Below are positions 18,584 through 27,504 of a stretch of 64,000 bases of DNA, piece after piece. How positions within the stretch are numbered: the first letter of the stretch is position 1; every line of letters begins with the position of its first letter. The stretch is taken from assembly GCF_014636315.1 (NCBI RefSeq), contig NZ_BMED01000008.1:180579-244578 (forward strand), given 5' to 3'. The notes under the pieces were generated by a model. The model was not told the DNA's origin. It made no database searches and saw only the letters and a program-made list of their open reading frames with translations. Both the position numbers and the translations under genes were made by a program. This stretch comes from Parundibacterium terreum (GTDB lineage Bacteria; Pseudomonadota; Gammaproteobacteria; Burkholderiales; Burkholderiaceae_D).

Positions 18584-18901
18584 GCATTTACCTTGAAATT
18601 GAGGGGCATTATTGATTCTGTGCTATTTATTTCTGCCCTTTTTACCTTATCTGCTATTTTATAAGGCTTGGCACTTGAGCGGCAGGCAAATTTGTTATTA
18701 ACTGTTTAATATGTTGCAAATAGCTACAGACGGCTAGATGCAGTTTTTTAGTTCGCTCCTGCTTGTTTGCGACCCGGCGGCAAAACTTATTAAGCTGCGC
18801 CGGTGCCTTGCATCCCGGTTCCGGCGCTTAGTTACAGGATCCGTGCGAAATTCGCTGAACTTTAGCTGCGTAGCCAGTGCTGGCTCCGCTACAATACCCT
18901 T

Positions 18902-19453
18902 ATGAATAAAGCATTTGTCAAAGAAACCGAGCAGGATGACGACGACCTGGAAGCGGGCGCGCCGCCTATACCCGCGGGCGTTAAAAATTACATGACCCCG
19001 GAAGGTTACGACAGGATGAAGACCGAGCTGCTGCGTCTGATCGATGTAGACCGCCCCGAAGTTGTCAACATCGTTTCTTGGGCTGCTTCCAATGGCGACC
19101 GCTCTGAAAACGGCGACTATATTTACGGGAAGCGCAGATTGCGTGAGATCGACCGCCGTATCCGCTTTCTGACCAAGCGGCTGGATCTTGCCGAAGTGGT
19201 CGATCCGCGCGTGCACCATGGTTCCGACCAGATATTTTTTGGCGCAACAGTGCGCTATGAAAACCTGGCCGGAGAAGAGCAGGTGATCACGATTACCGGT
19301 GTGGATGAGTTCGATCCGCTCAAAGGCAAGATCAGCTGGATATCGCCGGTGGCAAGGGCGCTGACCAAGGCCAGGACCGGCGACACGGTCGTGCTGCAGA
19401 CGCCTGCAGGCGAAGACGAGCTTTACGTCATCGACGTCACATATCCCGAGTAA
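18902..19453 (+). CDS. greB: Transcription elongation factor GreB
   Basis: 183 residues. The N-terminal coiled coil (about 30-100) carries the GreB-type tip NGDRSENGDYIYGKRRLREI, with the acidic D and E that enter the RNA polymerase secondary channel and stimulate cleavage of backtracked RNA. The C-terminal FKBP-like domain has the Gre-family end VDEFDPLKGKISWISPVARA. A short acidic N-terminal extension (about 25 residues) precedes the usual start; the first ATG at 18902 is taken because the frame is continuous. A TACAAT-like -10 lies about 10 bases upstream, implying a very short leader. It converges with spoT. Confidence 0.95.
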   Translation: MNKAFVKETEQDDDDLEAGAPPIPAGVKNYMTPEGYDRMKTELLRLIDVDRPEVVNIVSWAASNGDRSENGDYIYGKRRLREIDRRIRFLTKRLDLAEVVDPRVHHGSDQIFFGATVRYENLAGEEQVITITGVDEFDPLKGKISWISPVARALTKARTGDTVVLQTPAGEDELYVIDVTYPE

Positions 19454-19480
19454 GCGTTTTCGAGTGCTTGAGATTTAAGG

Positions 19481-19505
19481 CGCTTGCCCTGCAGCAGGGC
19501 AAGCG
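19481..19505. terminator. Perfect inverted repeat between convergent greB and spoT
   Basis: CGCTTGCCCTGC and GCAGGGCAAGCG form a 12-bp perfect stem around a single base, between the two stop codons. No T-run follows on either side, so it may be a Rho-dependent or 3'-protective structure that serves both convergent transcripts. Confidence 0.6.
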
Positions 19506-19523
19506 GCCAATTGGTCACGGTAT

Positions 19524-21821
19524 TTATCCGTGATCGCGCACTATCTTGGAAACACCGTTGAGGTGCTTGATATTGCGCATCAGCCTTGCCAGATGCAGGC
19601 GGTCGTCCACCTGTATCGTGAAATGGATATTGGTCATGTCGTTGGCGTCGCCGTCTTCCATATTGACATGGCTGATGTTGACGTCCGATTCGCCGATCTC
19701 GGCGGCAATGCGTGCCAGTGCGCCACGCTCATTGTTGACTGTGACGGTGATGCGGGTATCGAAACGGCGGTTCAGGTCCTCGCCCCAGCTGACATCAATC
19801 CAGCGGTCCGGCTCTTTTACCTGCATACGCTTGGCGTTTTCGCAGGTGTCAACGTGCACGACCAGGCCCTGGTCGCGCTTCAGCTGGCCGATGATGGCGT
19901 CGCCCGGTATCGGCATGCAGCAAGGAGCGAGCTGCACCGATACGCCTTCGCTGCCGTAAATAATGACAGGGTCGCGTTTGGCAAAGGCCTTGTCTCCGCC
20001 GGTATGCTGGAAAGGGATAGACGGAGAATCGTCTTCCACCAGATCCAGGATATGGCGCGCGACCAGTGCGGCCATGCGCTTGCCTATGCCGATGTCGGTA
20101 TGGATTTCGTCCAGCGACTTGGCGCTCGATTCGTTGAGCAACTTGTCTACCAGCGCGTCCGGCAATTCCGGGTTCAGGTGTACCGCAACCAGTGCCTGTG
20201 CCAGCAGGTGCTTGCCCAGCTCGGTCGATTCATTCAGGTTGATGGTGCGCAGATAATGGCGTATCGCTGAGCGTGCCTTGCCGGTGCGCACATAGGTCAG
20301 CCAGTTCGGCGTAGGGCGCGAACTAGGGGACGTAATGATCTCGATGATGTCGCCGTTTTTCAGTTCCGAGCGTAAAGGCACGGGCTCATTATTGATACGG
20401 GTGGCAATCGCCTGGTCGCCGATGTCGGTATGGATAGTGTACGCAAAATCCAGCGCGGTGGCGCCGCGCGGCAGCGCAATGATCTTGGATTTCGGTGTGA
20501 ACACATAGACCGAATCCGGAAACAGGTCGATCTTCACATGCTCCAGGAACTCGGCGGAATCGCCAGTCTGTTTCTGGATGTCCAGCAGCGATTGCAGCCA
20601 CGCATGCGTGCGCTGCTGCAGGTCGGTCAGGCTGCCTTCTTCATTTTTGTATAGCCAGTGCGCGGCCACGCCGGACTCGGCTACATGGTGCATGTCCTGC
20701 GTTCGGATCTGGAATTCCACCGGCGTGCCGTAAGGGCCGATCAATGTCGTATGCAGCGACTGGTAGCCGTTGGTCTTCGGTATGGCGATGTAATCTTTAA
20801 ATTTTCCGGGCATAGGTTTGTACAACGCGTGCAGCGAACCCAATGCGTAATAGCTGTTCTGGAAGCTGTCGACCACGATGCGGAAGCCATACACGTCCAG
20901 CACCTGCGAGAAGCTCAGCTTCTTGTCATGCATCTTGCGGTAAATGCCGTACAGGGTCTTTTCGCGGCCATATACCTGCGCAGGCAGGCCGGCGCTGGCC
21001 AGCGCGTCCTTGACCGCTTCCATAATCTTGTTGACGACTTCGCGGCGATTGCCGCGCGCTGCCTTGACTGCCTTGGCCAGCGTCCGGTAGCGCATGGGAT
21101 AAATATGCGAAAACGCCAGGTCCTGCAGTTCGCGATAGATATTGTTCAGGCCCAGGCGGTGTGCGATGGGGACATACACTTCCATCGTCTCGCGCGAGAT
21201 GCGGCGCTGTTTTTCCGGCGCCATCGCACCCAGCGTGCGCATATTGTGCAGGCGGTCCGCCAGCTTGACCAGGATTACGCGCACATCGCGCGCCATCGCC
21301 AGCAGCATCTTGCGGAAGTTCTCTGCCTGCGCCTCGATCTGGCTCTGGAACTCTATTTTTTCCAGCTTGGACAAGCCGTCTACCAGCGTCGCCACCGGTG
21401 CGCCGAAGCGCTCTATCAGCTCTTCCTTCTTGACGTCCTGGTCTTCCATGACGTCATGCAGCAGCGCCGCCATGATGGCCTGCACATCCAGCTTCCATTC
21501 CGCGCAGATCTCGGCGACCGCAATGGGGTGCGAGATATACGGTTCGCCGGATTTCCTCACCTGACCCAGATGCATTTCATCCGAGAAGCGATAGGCTTCC
21601 TTGACCAGTTTCAGGTCGCCGGGAGCCAGGTATTCGGAAAGACGGTTGGTCAGGTCGGTAATCGACGCGACACAGGAATTAGTCGTGCGGGTAGTCGACG
21701 CATTAGCCGCATCGGCGACTGGTGTTGCTGCAGAGGAGAGTTTTTTTTTGCTTGCAGGGGGGCGAGGCGCGGGGTGCTCAGGAGCGGCTGTGAGAGAAGA
21801 ATTGGTGTCTATGATATTCAT
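19524..21821 (-). CDS. spoT: Bifunctional (p)ppGpp synthetase/hydrolase
   Basis: 765 residues, the usual length. In order: an Ala/Ser/Thr-rich N-terminal extension (1-55), HD hydrolase domain with intact ALLHDVMED (about 140), synthetase domain (about 260-400; YGREKTLYGIYRKM, YQSLHTTLIGP and catalytic VEFQIRT), TGS domain (VYVFTPKSKIIALPRGAT), a helical/zinc-finger-like region (LAPCCMPIPGDAI) and a C-terminal ACT domain. Both catalytic centres look intact, so it should make and degrade (p)ppGpp, controlling the stringent response. The operon order gmk-rpoZ-spoT is conserved across beta- and gammaproteobacteria. Confidence 0.96.
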   Translation of the reverse strand: MNIIDTNSSLTAAPEHPAPRPPASKKKLSSAATPVADAANASTTRTTNSCVASITDLTNRLSEYLAPGDLKLVKEAYRFSDEMHLGQVRKSGEPYISHPIAVAEICAEWKLDVQAIMAALLHDVMEDQDVKKEELIERFGAPVATLVDGLSKLEKIEFQSQIEAQAENFRKMLLAMARDVRVILVKLADRLHNMRTLGAMAPEKQRRISRETMEVYVPIAHRLGLNNIYRELQDLAFSHIYPMRYRTLAKAVKAARGNRREVVNKIMEAVKDALASAGLPAQVYGREKTLYGIYRKMHDKKLSFSQVLDVYGFRIVVDSFQNSYYALGSLHALYKPMPGKFKDYIAIPKTNGYQSLHTTLIGPYGTPVEFQIRTQDMHHVAESGVAAHWLYKNEEGSLTDLQQRTHAWLQSLLDIQKQTGDSAEFLEHVKIDLFPDSVYVFTPKSKIIALPRGATALDFAYTIHTDIGDQAIATRINNEPVPLRSELKNGDIIEIITSPSSRPTPNWLTYVRTGKARSAIRHYLRTINLNESTELGKHLLAQALVAVHLNPELPDALVDKLLNESSAKSLDEIHTDIGIGKRMAALVARHILDLVEDDSPSIPFQHTGGDKAFAKRDPVIIYGSEGVSVQLAPCCMPIPGDAIIGQLKRDQGLVVHVDTCENAKRMQVKEPDRWIDVSWGEDLNRRFDTRITVTVNNERGALARIAAEIGESDVNISHVNMEDGDANDMTNIHFTIQVDDRLHLARLMRNIKHLNGVSKIVRDHG

Positions 21822-21863
21822 TCTGCCTGTTTCCCAGCCGCTTCACGGTAGTAATAATCAGAA

Positions 21864-22067
21864 TTAAACTGGAACTTTTTTCAGCATCTCAATACCGATC
21901 TTGCCTTCAGCGATCTCACGCAGGGCTACCACAGTTGGTTTGTCTTTGGAATCAACTTTTGGGGTGTGACCTTGCAACAATTGGCGCGCACGATAAGTAG
22001 CGCACAGTGTGAGCTGGAAACGGTTTGGGATTTGCTTCAAAGAATCTTCAATTGTAATACGGGCCAT
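21864..22067 (-). CDS. rpoZ: RNA polymerase omega subunit
   Basis: 67 residues, full-length for the family. It begins MARITIEDSLKQIPNRFQLT and includes the core ATYRARQLLQG and TVVALREIAEGKIG segments that latch around the beta-prime subunit. Omega assists RNA polymerase assembly and, in proteobacteria, forms part of a ppGpp site, which fits its place 42 bp upstream of spoT. AAGGA lies upstream of the ATG. It sits between gmk and spoT on the same strand. Confidence 0.97.
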   Translation of the reverse strand: MARITIEDSLKQIPNRFQLTLCATYRARQLLQGHTPKVDSKDKPTVVALREIAEGKIGIEMLKKVPV

Positions 22068-22142
22068 ATATTTTCCTTAGTACAGTCCAACGACTAGCTT
22101 AAAAATGCTCAATAAATCAGTAAATACTGAGTGAATGCGTCA

Positions 22143-22787
22143 CTATTGGGGGTTGGCATGGATGCCCAATTGGGCAAACAGCTCTGCATTGCGGGTAGAT
22201 TGTTGTGTAAAACGACAGCGGGTCGCTTTGACAACGGCATTCAATTCTGACAATGCAGTCGCAAACTCTTGATTAATAATAACATATTCGAACTCAGGAG
22301 CGTGCGCCATTTCTCCGCCAGCCGCAAGTATGCGTCTGGTAATGATGTGCGGCTCATCCTGCCCGCGCTTTTTCAGCCTGTCTTCCAGCGCCGGAATCGA
22401 AGGGGGCAGGATAAAAATGCCGACCGCGTTCGGGAACTGCTTTTTCACCTGCTGAGCGCCTTGCCAGTCTATCTCAAGCAGGATATCGGTGCCGGCTTTC
22501 ATCTGCTGTTCTATGACGATGCGCGAGGTGCCGTAGTAATTGCCGTGTACTTCTGCTGATTCCAGGAATTCGCCCTGTGCCTTGCGCGCCAAAAAATCTT
22601 CCACTGTGGTGAAGTGGTATTCACGGCCGTCTTCTTCACCCGGGCGCGGCGGGCGCGTGGTGTAGGAGATCGACAGGCGTATTGCCGGTTCCTGTGCCAG
22701 CAGTGCATTCACCAGCGTTGACTTGCCCGCACCAGACGGCGCAGCAACCATGAACAGGCTACCGGCGGTAGGAGATGAAATCAGCAT
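22143..22787 (-). CDS. gmk: Guanylate kinase
   Basis: 214 residues. The P-loop is MVAAPSGAGKSTLVNALL, the GMP-binding segment is SYTTRPPRPGEEDGREYHF, and LEIDWQGAQQVKKQFP and the RGQDEPHIITRRI lid region follow. It phosphorylates GMP to GDP in the cytoplasm, supplying GTP and c-di-GMP pools. It is the first gene of the gmk-rpoZ-spoT group and downstream of yicC. Start: ATG at 22787 with AGAGGA upstream. No anomalies. Confidence 0.97.
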   Translation of the reverse strand: MLISSPTAGSLFMVAAPSGAGKSTLVNALLAQEPAIRLSISYTTRPPRPGEEDGREYHFTTVEDFLARKAQGEFLESAEVHGNYYGTSRIVIEQQMKAGTDILLEIDWQGAQQVKKQFPNAVGIFILPPSIPALEDRLKKRGQDEPHIITRRILAAGGEMAHAPEFEYVIINQEFATALSELNAVVKATRCRFTQQSTRNAELFAQLGIHANPQ

Positions 22788-22932
22788 ATATCCTCTAAGG
22801 TGTGGTTGGTCGGACGCTGCTTTTGGGACGAAGGTGGAATTCCCTTCGCGCTTGCCGGCTCGCTGCCCTTATCGGCTATTTGCACCCGGCGGCACAAAAT
22901 GCAAGGGCGCGAGTATAAGCAAATGCGCGCAT

Positions 22933-23853
22933 TTATTCAAGATTTTGCACTTGTTCGCGCATTTGTTCTATCAGCAGCTTCAATTCCATCGCTGCATCTG
23001 CCAGTTCCTTGGCCGCCGCCTTGGAGCCCAGCGTATTGGCTTCGCGATTCAGTTCCTGCATCATGAAATCCAGGCGTTTGCCGACCATGCCGCCTTTTTT
23101 AAGTATGTGGCGGGTTTCAGTCAGGTGGGCAGACAGGCGGGCCAGTTCTTCGGCCACGTCTATGCGTATGCCATACATGGTGACTTCCTGGCGTATCCGG
23201 TCCAGCGCTTCTTCGCGGGTGATGGTCTGGGCGGCGTTATTATTGGCGCCATTCTGCAGGGCCAGGCCCAAAGCTTCTTCCAGCCGGGTAGTGGCTTTTT
23301 GCTGGAACTGCTGCACGACTTGAGGTATCAGCGGCGTAATGCGTACGACTATCTCTTCCATCGCGGCGATGCGACTCAGCAGGGTTTGTTCCAGTGCGGC
23401 GCCTTCGCGTTCGCGGCTTGTCACAAAAGCATCCAGGGTGCTGTTAATCGTCGATATGATGCTTGATTGCAACATTTCTTCATTTATTTCAGCTTCCTCG
23501 ACCACGCCGGGCCAGCGCAGCAACTCATTGACCGATAATGGCGTTGCTGTCAGGAATTGTTTTGTGACATGGGTTTGCAGATCGGCGATCTGGGTCAGGA
23601 CCTCGGCATTCAGGGACTTCATTGCGCCGCTGTTGTTTTTTTTGCCAAAGCTGAAGCGGCATTCGACTTTGCCGCGCGTCAGCTTGCGCGAGATCGCTTC
23701 GCGAAACAGCGGTTCTATGGACCTGAAATCGTCATTGATGCGGAATTGCAGATCAAGGAAGCGGGAATTGACGCTCTTGATCTCGATGGTGATGGTGCCC
23801 GCATCGGTCTCATTGGTCGTGGCGGCATAGCCGGTCATGCTGTTAATAGTCAA
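22933..23853 (-). CDS. yicC: YicC-family endoribonuclease
   Basis: 306 residues, normal size. It starts with the family signature SMTGYA, includes VEVRFSFGKKN-like KVECRFSFGKK and ends with the DUF1732 domain (GKRLDFMMQELNREANTLGS, ELKLLIEQMREQVQNLE). YicC proteins are reported RNA endonucleases acting on structured RNA. The best start is a TTG at 23853, with AAGGA seven bases upstream giving MTINSMTGYA; an internal ATG at 23838 lacks a ribosome site. It lies 145 bp upstream of gmk, a conserved pairing, and is divergent from the Ser/Thr kinase across a 218-bp gap. Confidence 0.93.
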   Translation of the reverse strand: MTINSMTGYAATTNETDAGTITIEIKSVNSRFLDLQFRINDDFRSIEPLFREAISRKLTRGKVECRFSFGKKNNSGAMKSLNAEVLTQIADLQTHVTKQFLTATPLSVNELLRWPGVVEEAEINEEMLQSSIISTINSTLDAFVTSREREGAALEQTLLSRIAAMEEIVVRITPLIPQVVQQFQQKATTRLEEALGLALQNGANNNAAQTITREEALDRIRQEVTMYGIRIDVAEELARLSAHLTETRHILKKGGMVGKRLDFMMQELNREANTLGSKAAAKELADAAMELKLLIEQMREQVQNLE

Positions 23854-24071
23854 TTGGATTCCTTGTTAGGCAGGGCACGGCGTAAAAATTAACGCCCGGT
23901 GCCGCTAGGTTACGATAAGCTCGAAAATCGGTGCAAGTGGTTTCGGCAAGAGCTTCAGTAATACAAATTCTTACAAACTCACGTAGAATCGCGCGCCAGT
24001 TAGGAAGAGATATCCTTTACAAACGCATCAATAATCAACACAATCCATTGTAAACGTGGATATAGGACGAT

Positions 24072-25079
24072 ATGGCTGCACAAAATAACGCTCCCTTGCC
24101 GGATGGCCTGGAAATCGCTGGATACCGCATTGTAAAGAAAATTGCATCCGGTGGGTTCAGTATCGTCTATCTCGCCTCGGATGAGGATGGCAATGCAGTC
24201 GCCATCAAGGAATACCTGCCCAGCTCCCTGGCCTTGCGCCAGCAGGGTGAGCTGGTGCCGGCAATCTCCCCGGAAAACCTGCCCGTCTACCGCATAGGCC
24301 TGAAATGCTTTTTTGAAGAAGGCAGGGCGCTGGCCCGGATTTCACATCCCAATGTGGTCAGCGTTATCAACTTCTTCCGCGCCAACGAGACCGTGTATAT
24401 GGTCATGGCCTATGAGTCCGGCCGTTCGCTGCAGGAGCACATCCTGCGCCGCCGCGACAAGGGCGAAAAGCCGCTGGTGTCAGAACGCTTTATCCGCCGC
24501 ATGTTCAACCAGGTGATGAACGGCCTGCGCGAAGTGCACACCAACAAGCTGCTGCATCTGGACCTGAAGCCGGCCAATATTTACCTGCGCCTGGATGGCA
24601 CGCCCATCCTGCTGGATTTCGGAGCCGCCCGCCAGACGCTGAAGACAGATTTGCCCAAGTTGTACCCTATGTATACGCCAGGCTTTGCTGCGCCGGAACT
24701 GTATGTGAAGAACGGCAATCTCGGCCCCTGGACCGATATCTATAGCATAGGCGCATCGATTTTTGCCTGCATGGTCGGCGCACCGCCGCAGCCATCGGAT
24801 CAGCGCAAGAACGGCGACAAGATGGATGTCCATTACCGCAAGCTGGAAGGCCTGTATTCGGAAGAATTGATCGAAGTCGTGCGCTGGTGCCTGAAGATCG
24901 ACCCGCTGGAGCGTCCGCAAAGCGTGTTTGCGCTGCAAAAGGCGCTGGTCACCGCGCAGCCGCAGCCGAAGAAAGAACTCAGCTTCGTAGAAAAGGCAAC
25001 GCTAAAGATCAATGCCTTGTTTGCGCGCAAAAAAGACATCAAAGACAGCACGACCATACAAGAACATACGCTGAACTAA
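24072..25079 (+). CDS. Hanks-type Ser/Thr protein kinase
   Basis: 335 residues. Kinase motifs in order: glycine loop KIASGGFSIVYLA, invariant Lys in VAIKEYLP (K46), catalytic loop HLDLKPANIYL (His-Leu-Asp instead of HRD, common in bacteria), DFG in LLDFGAARQT, and APE-like APEL in TPGFAAPELY. A short tail (about 40 residues, SFVEKATLKINALFARKKD) has no membrane segment, so the enzyme is cytoplasmic. It is followed 63 bp later by a PP2C phosphatase that should reverse it. The pair sits before rph-rdgB-hemW, a recurrent arrangement in this family of bacteria. Substrates are unknown. Confidence 0.94.
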   Translation: MAAQNNAPLPDGLEIAGYRIVKKIASGGFSIVYLASDEDGNAVAIKEYLPSSLALRQQGELVPAISPENLPVYRIGLKCFFEEGRALARISHPNVVSVINFFRANETVYMVMAYESGRSLQEHILRRRDKGEKPLVSERFIRRMFNQVMNGLREVHTNKLLHLDLKPANIYLRLDGTPILLDFGAARQTLKTDLPKLYPMYTPGFAAPELYVKNGNLGPWTDIYSIGASIFACMVGAPPQPSDQRKNGDKMDVHYRKLEGLYSEELIEVVRWCLKIDPLERPQSVFALQKALVTAQPQPKKELSFVEKATLKINALFARKKDIKDSTTIQEHTLN

Positions 25080-25142
25080 AGGGCGGGGCGCGCCAGCGTC
25101 CCTGTACCTCTTACTCAGCCTGAACAGGATACAAAATCTTCA

Positions 25143-26090
25143 ATGCGTTTCTCTGTCTATCAAGAAAGCCACATCGGCGGCCGCAAGGTCAACCAGGACC
25201 GCATGGGCTACAGCTTTACCCGTGACGCCATCCTGTTGTTGCTGGCCGACGGCATGGGCGGGCATATCATGGGCGAAATGGCTGCCGCCATTGCGATGCA
25301 AACCATAGGCAGCCTGTTCCAGCAACAGGCGCAGCCTATGATAGGTCGCCCGGAACGCTTCATGGAAGATAGCTTTCTGCTGGCACACCAGGAGATACAC
25401 CGCTACCGCCAGATGAACGGCCTGCCGGAAACGCCGCGTACTACGATCGTTGCCTGCCTGATCCAGAATGGCCAGGCTTACTGGGCGCATTGCGGCGACT
25501 CTCGCCTGTACTGGATGCGCAACGGCCAGATCCTGCTGCGCACCAAGGACCACTCGCGCATAGAGACGCTGATTGCGCAGGGCAAGGTAGATCCGGCGGA
25601 GCGGCATACGCATCCTGACCGTAACAAGCTGTTCAACTGCCTGGGTGCGCCCAATGCACCTATTGTGGAGTTGTCGCGTCGCGCCACCTTGCAGCCTGGT
25701 GATGTGATCATGCTGTGTTCCGATGGCTTATGGGCGGTATTGCCGGACCACATGCTGGCGCAGCGCCTGCACGACCATACCATCGTGCGCGCCGTGCCGG
25801 AGCTGATACGCTCGGCCACCGATATCGCCGGCAAGCAAAGCGACAACGTCACTGCACTGGCAATGATGTGGGAAGGCGACGATAATATCGACGATACGTC
25901 GATCATCTCCACCAATACCTTGCCGATAGGCTCAGTCACGACCACGATACAGGCGCCAATGACGCCGGAAGCCGAAACAGCTGCTGCCGCCGAAGCCGAT
26001 ATCTTTGACGATGCCGAAATAGAAAAAGCCATTGCGGAAATTCGCAGTGCTATCCACAAATCATCCCGTATCACTACTACCAAGAGTTAG
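25143..26090 (+). CDS. PP2C-family Ser/Thr protein phosphatase
   Basis: 315 residues. Metal-binding motifs typical of PP2C: NQDRMGY, LLLADGMGGHIMGE, HCGDSRLYWMRNG, CSDGLWAVL and a C-terminal KQSDNVTALAMMW. The last 60 residues are acidic/Ala-rich and probably disordered. It dephosphorylates Ser/Thr phosphoproteins using Mn or Mg and is the natural partner of the kinase immediately upstream. It ends 8 bp before the rph start, so the two are probably on one transcript. The ribosome site is not strong, which suggests coupling or low expression. Confidence 0.94.
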   Translation: MRFSVYQESHIGGRKVNQDRMGYSFTRDAILLLLADGMGGHIMGEMAAAIAMQTIGSLFQQQAQPMIGRPERFMEDSFLLAHQEIHRYRQMNGLPETPRTTIVACLIQNGQAYWAHCGDSRLYWMRNGQILLRTKDHSRIETLIAQGKVDPAERHTHPDRNKLFNCLGAPNAPIVELSRRATLQPGDVIMLCSDGLWAVLPDHMLAQRLHDHTIVRAVPELIRSATDIAGKQSDNVTALAMMWEGDDNIDDTSIISTNTLPIGSVTTTIQAPMTPEAETAAAAEADIFDDAEIEKAIAEIRSAIHKSSRITTTKS

Positions 26091-26098
26091 GCTCCATC

Positions 26099-26827
26099 AT
26101 GTCTCAAACCCTCCGCCCTAGCGGGCGCGCTCCGGACGCATTGCGTCCTGTCGTCATTAGCCGCCACTTCACCAAACATGCGGAAGGTTCCGTGCTGATT
26201 GAGTTCGGCGATACTCGCGTGATCTGCACGGCCAGCATAGAAGACAAGGTGCCGGGCTTCCTGAAGGGCAAAGGCCAGGGCTGGATGACGGCGGAATACG
26301 GCATGCTGCCGCGCTCCACGCATACCCGCATGGACAGGGAAGCTGCCAAGGGCAAGCAGTCCGGCCGCACGCAGGAAATACAGCGCCTGATAGGCCGCTC
26401 GCTGCGCGCAGCCTTTGATCTGGAAGCCTTTGGCGAACGCACGCTGCACATTGATTGCGATGTGATCCAGGCTGATGGCGGCACCCGCACTGCATCGATC
26501 ACCGGCGCGATGGTGGCGGCGTATGATGCCTTTTCCAAGCTGGTAGAGCGCGGCGCCATTACTGCGATACCGGTCAAGCATTTTGTGGCTGCTATTTCCG
26601 TTGGTGTTTATCAGGGCGTGCCGGTGCTGGATCTGGATTATCCGGAAGATTCTTCCTGCGATACCGACATGAATGTGGTGATGACCGAGCAGGGCCATTT
26701 TGTCGAAGTGCAGGGTACGGCTGAAGGCGAAGCTTTCGACCGTGCTACCATGAACCGCTTGCTGGATCTGGCGCAGGAAGGCATCACCGATTTGATCGCG
26801 CTGCAAAAACAAGTACTGAGCATGTAA
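26099..26827 (+). CDS. rph: Ribonuclease PH
   Basis: 242 residues, full-length. Family motifs: RPSGRAPDALRPV, RHFTKHAEGSVLIEFGDTRV, YGMLPRSTHTRMDREAAKGK (phosphate/RNA-binding), RSLRAAFDLEAFGERTLHID and LDLDYPEDSSCDTDMNVVM. RNase PH trims the 3' ends of tRNA precursors by phosphorolysis and forms a hexameric ring in the cytoplasm. It is intact, without the frameshift known from some laboratory E. coli strains. It lies 8 bp after the phosphatase gene and upstream of rdgB. Confidence 0.96.
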   Translation: MSQTLRPSGRAPDALRPVVISRHFTKHAEGSVLIEFGDTRVICTASIEDKVPGFLKGKGQGWMTAEYGMLPRSTHTRMDREAAKGKQSGRTQEIQRLIGRSLRAAFDLEAFGERTLHIDCDVIQADGGTRTASITGAMVAAYDAFSKLVERGAITAIPVKHFVAAISVGVYQGVPVLDLDYPEDSSCDTDMNVVMTEQGHFVEVQGTAEGEAFDRATMNRLLDLAQEGITDLIALQKQVLSM

Positions 26828-26841
26828 TTATGTAGTTCCGC

Positions 26842-26871
26842 GGCGGCCCTGCCTACGTTTGTAGGGCCGCC
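26842..26871 (+). terminator. GC-rich stem-loop between rph and rdgB
   Basis: GGCGGCCCT and AGGGCCGCC pair perfectly (9 bp) around a 12-base loop. No U-tract follows. It may partly terminate the kinase-phosphatase-rph transcript or protect its 3' end. Confidence 0.5.
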
Positions 26872-26919
26872 CGCAGCCCCGCGTAAAATGCCGGGCTGCA
26901 TCTGTAGAGTAGAAATGTC

Positions 26920-27504
26920 ATGACACGAAAAATAGTTCTCGCCTCCAACAACCAGGGCAAGCTGAAAGAGTTCTTTCAGATACTGGCCCCGCTGGGCATA
27001 GAAGTGCACTCGCAAGCCGAGTTCAATGTGCCCGAATGCCCCGAACCGCACATCACCTTCTTGGAAAACGCTTTGGAAAAGGCGCGCCATGCTTCCAGGC
27101 TGACCGGCTTGCCGGCTCTGGCAGATGATTCCGGCGTGTGCGTCAATGCGCTGGGCGGCGCGCCGGGAGTTTATTCCGCGCGCTATGCCGGCGAGCCCAA
27201 GTCTGATGCCCGCAATAATGCGCACCTGATTGAAAACCTGTCGGCACACAAAGACCGCTCGGCGTATTATTACTGCGTGCTGGTGTATGTGCGGTCTGCC
27301 AATGACCCGCAGCCCATCATTGCCGATGGCGTCTGGACCGGCGAGATGGTGGCAGCGCCACGCGGAGAAGGTGGCTTCGGCTACGATCCTTATTTCTGGA
27401 TCCCTTCGCTGGGCAAGACCGCAGCCGAACTCACTTCGCAGGAAAAAAACCAGTTGTCGCACCGTGGCCAGGCTCTGCGTGCCTTAGTAGAAAAATTGAA
27501 ATGA
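26920..27504 (+). CDS. rdgB: XTP/dITP pyrophosphatase
   Basis: 194 residues. It opens with KIVLASNNQGKLKEF and contains ENALEKARHASRLTGLPALA, DDSGVCVNALGGAPGVYSAR, the GEGGFGYDPYFW loop and the C-terminal SHRGQAL, all diagnostic for the Ham1/RdgB family. It hydrolyses non-canonical purine nucleoside triphosphates (ITP, dITP, XTP) and so keeps them out of DNA. Its stop overlaps the hemW start in an ATGA, indicating translational coupling. Confidence 0.96.
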   Translation: MTRKIVLASNNQGKLKEFFQILAPLGIEVHSQAEFNVPECPEPHITFLENALEKARHASRLTGLPALADDSGVCVNALGGAPGVYSARYAGEPKSDARNNAHLIENLSAHKDRSAYYYCVLVYVRSANDPQPIIADGVWTGEMVAAPRGEGGFGYDPYFWIPSLGKTAAELTSQEKNQLSHRGQALRALVEKLK

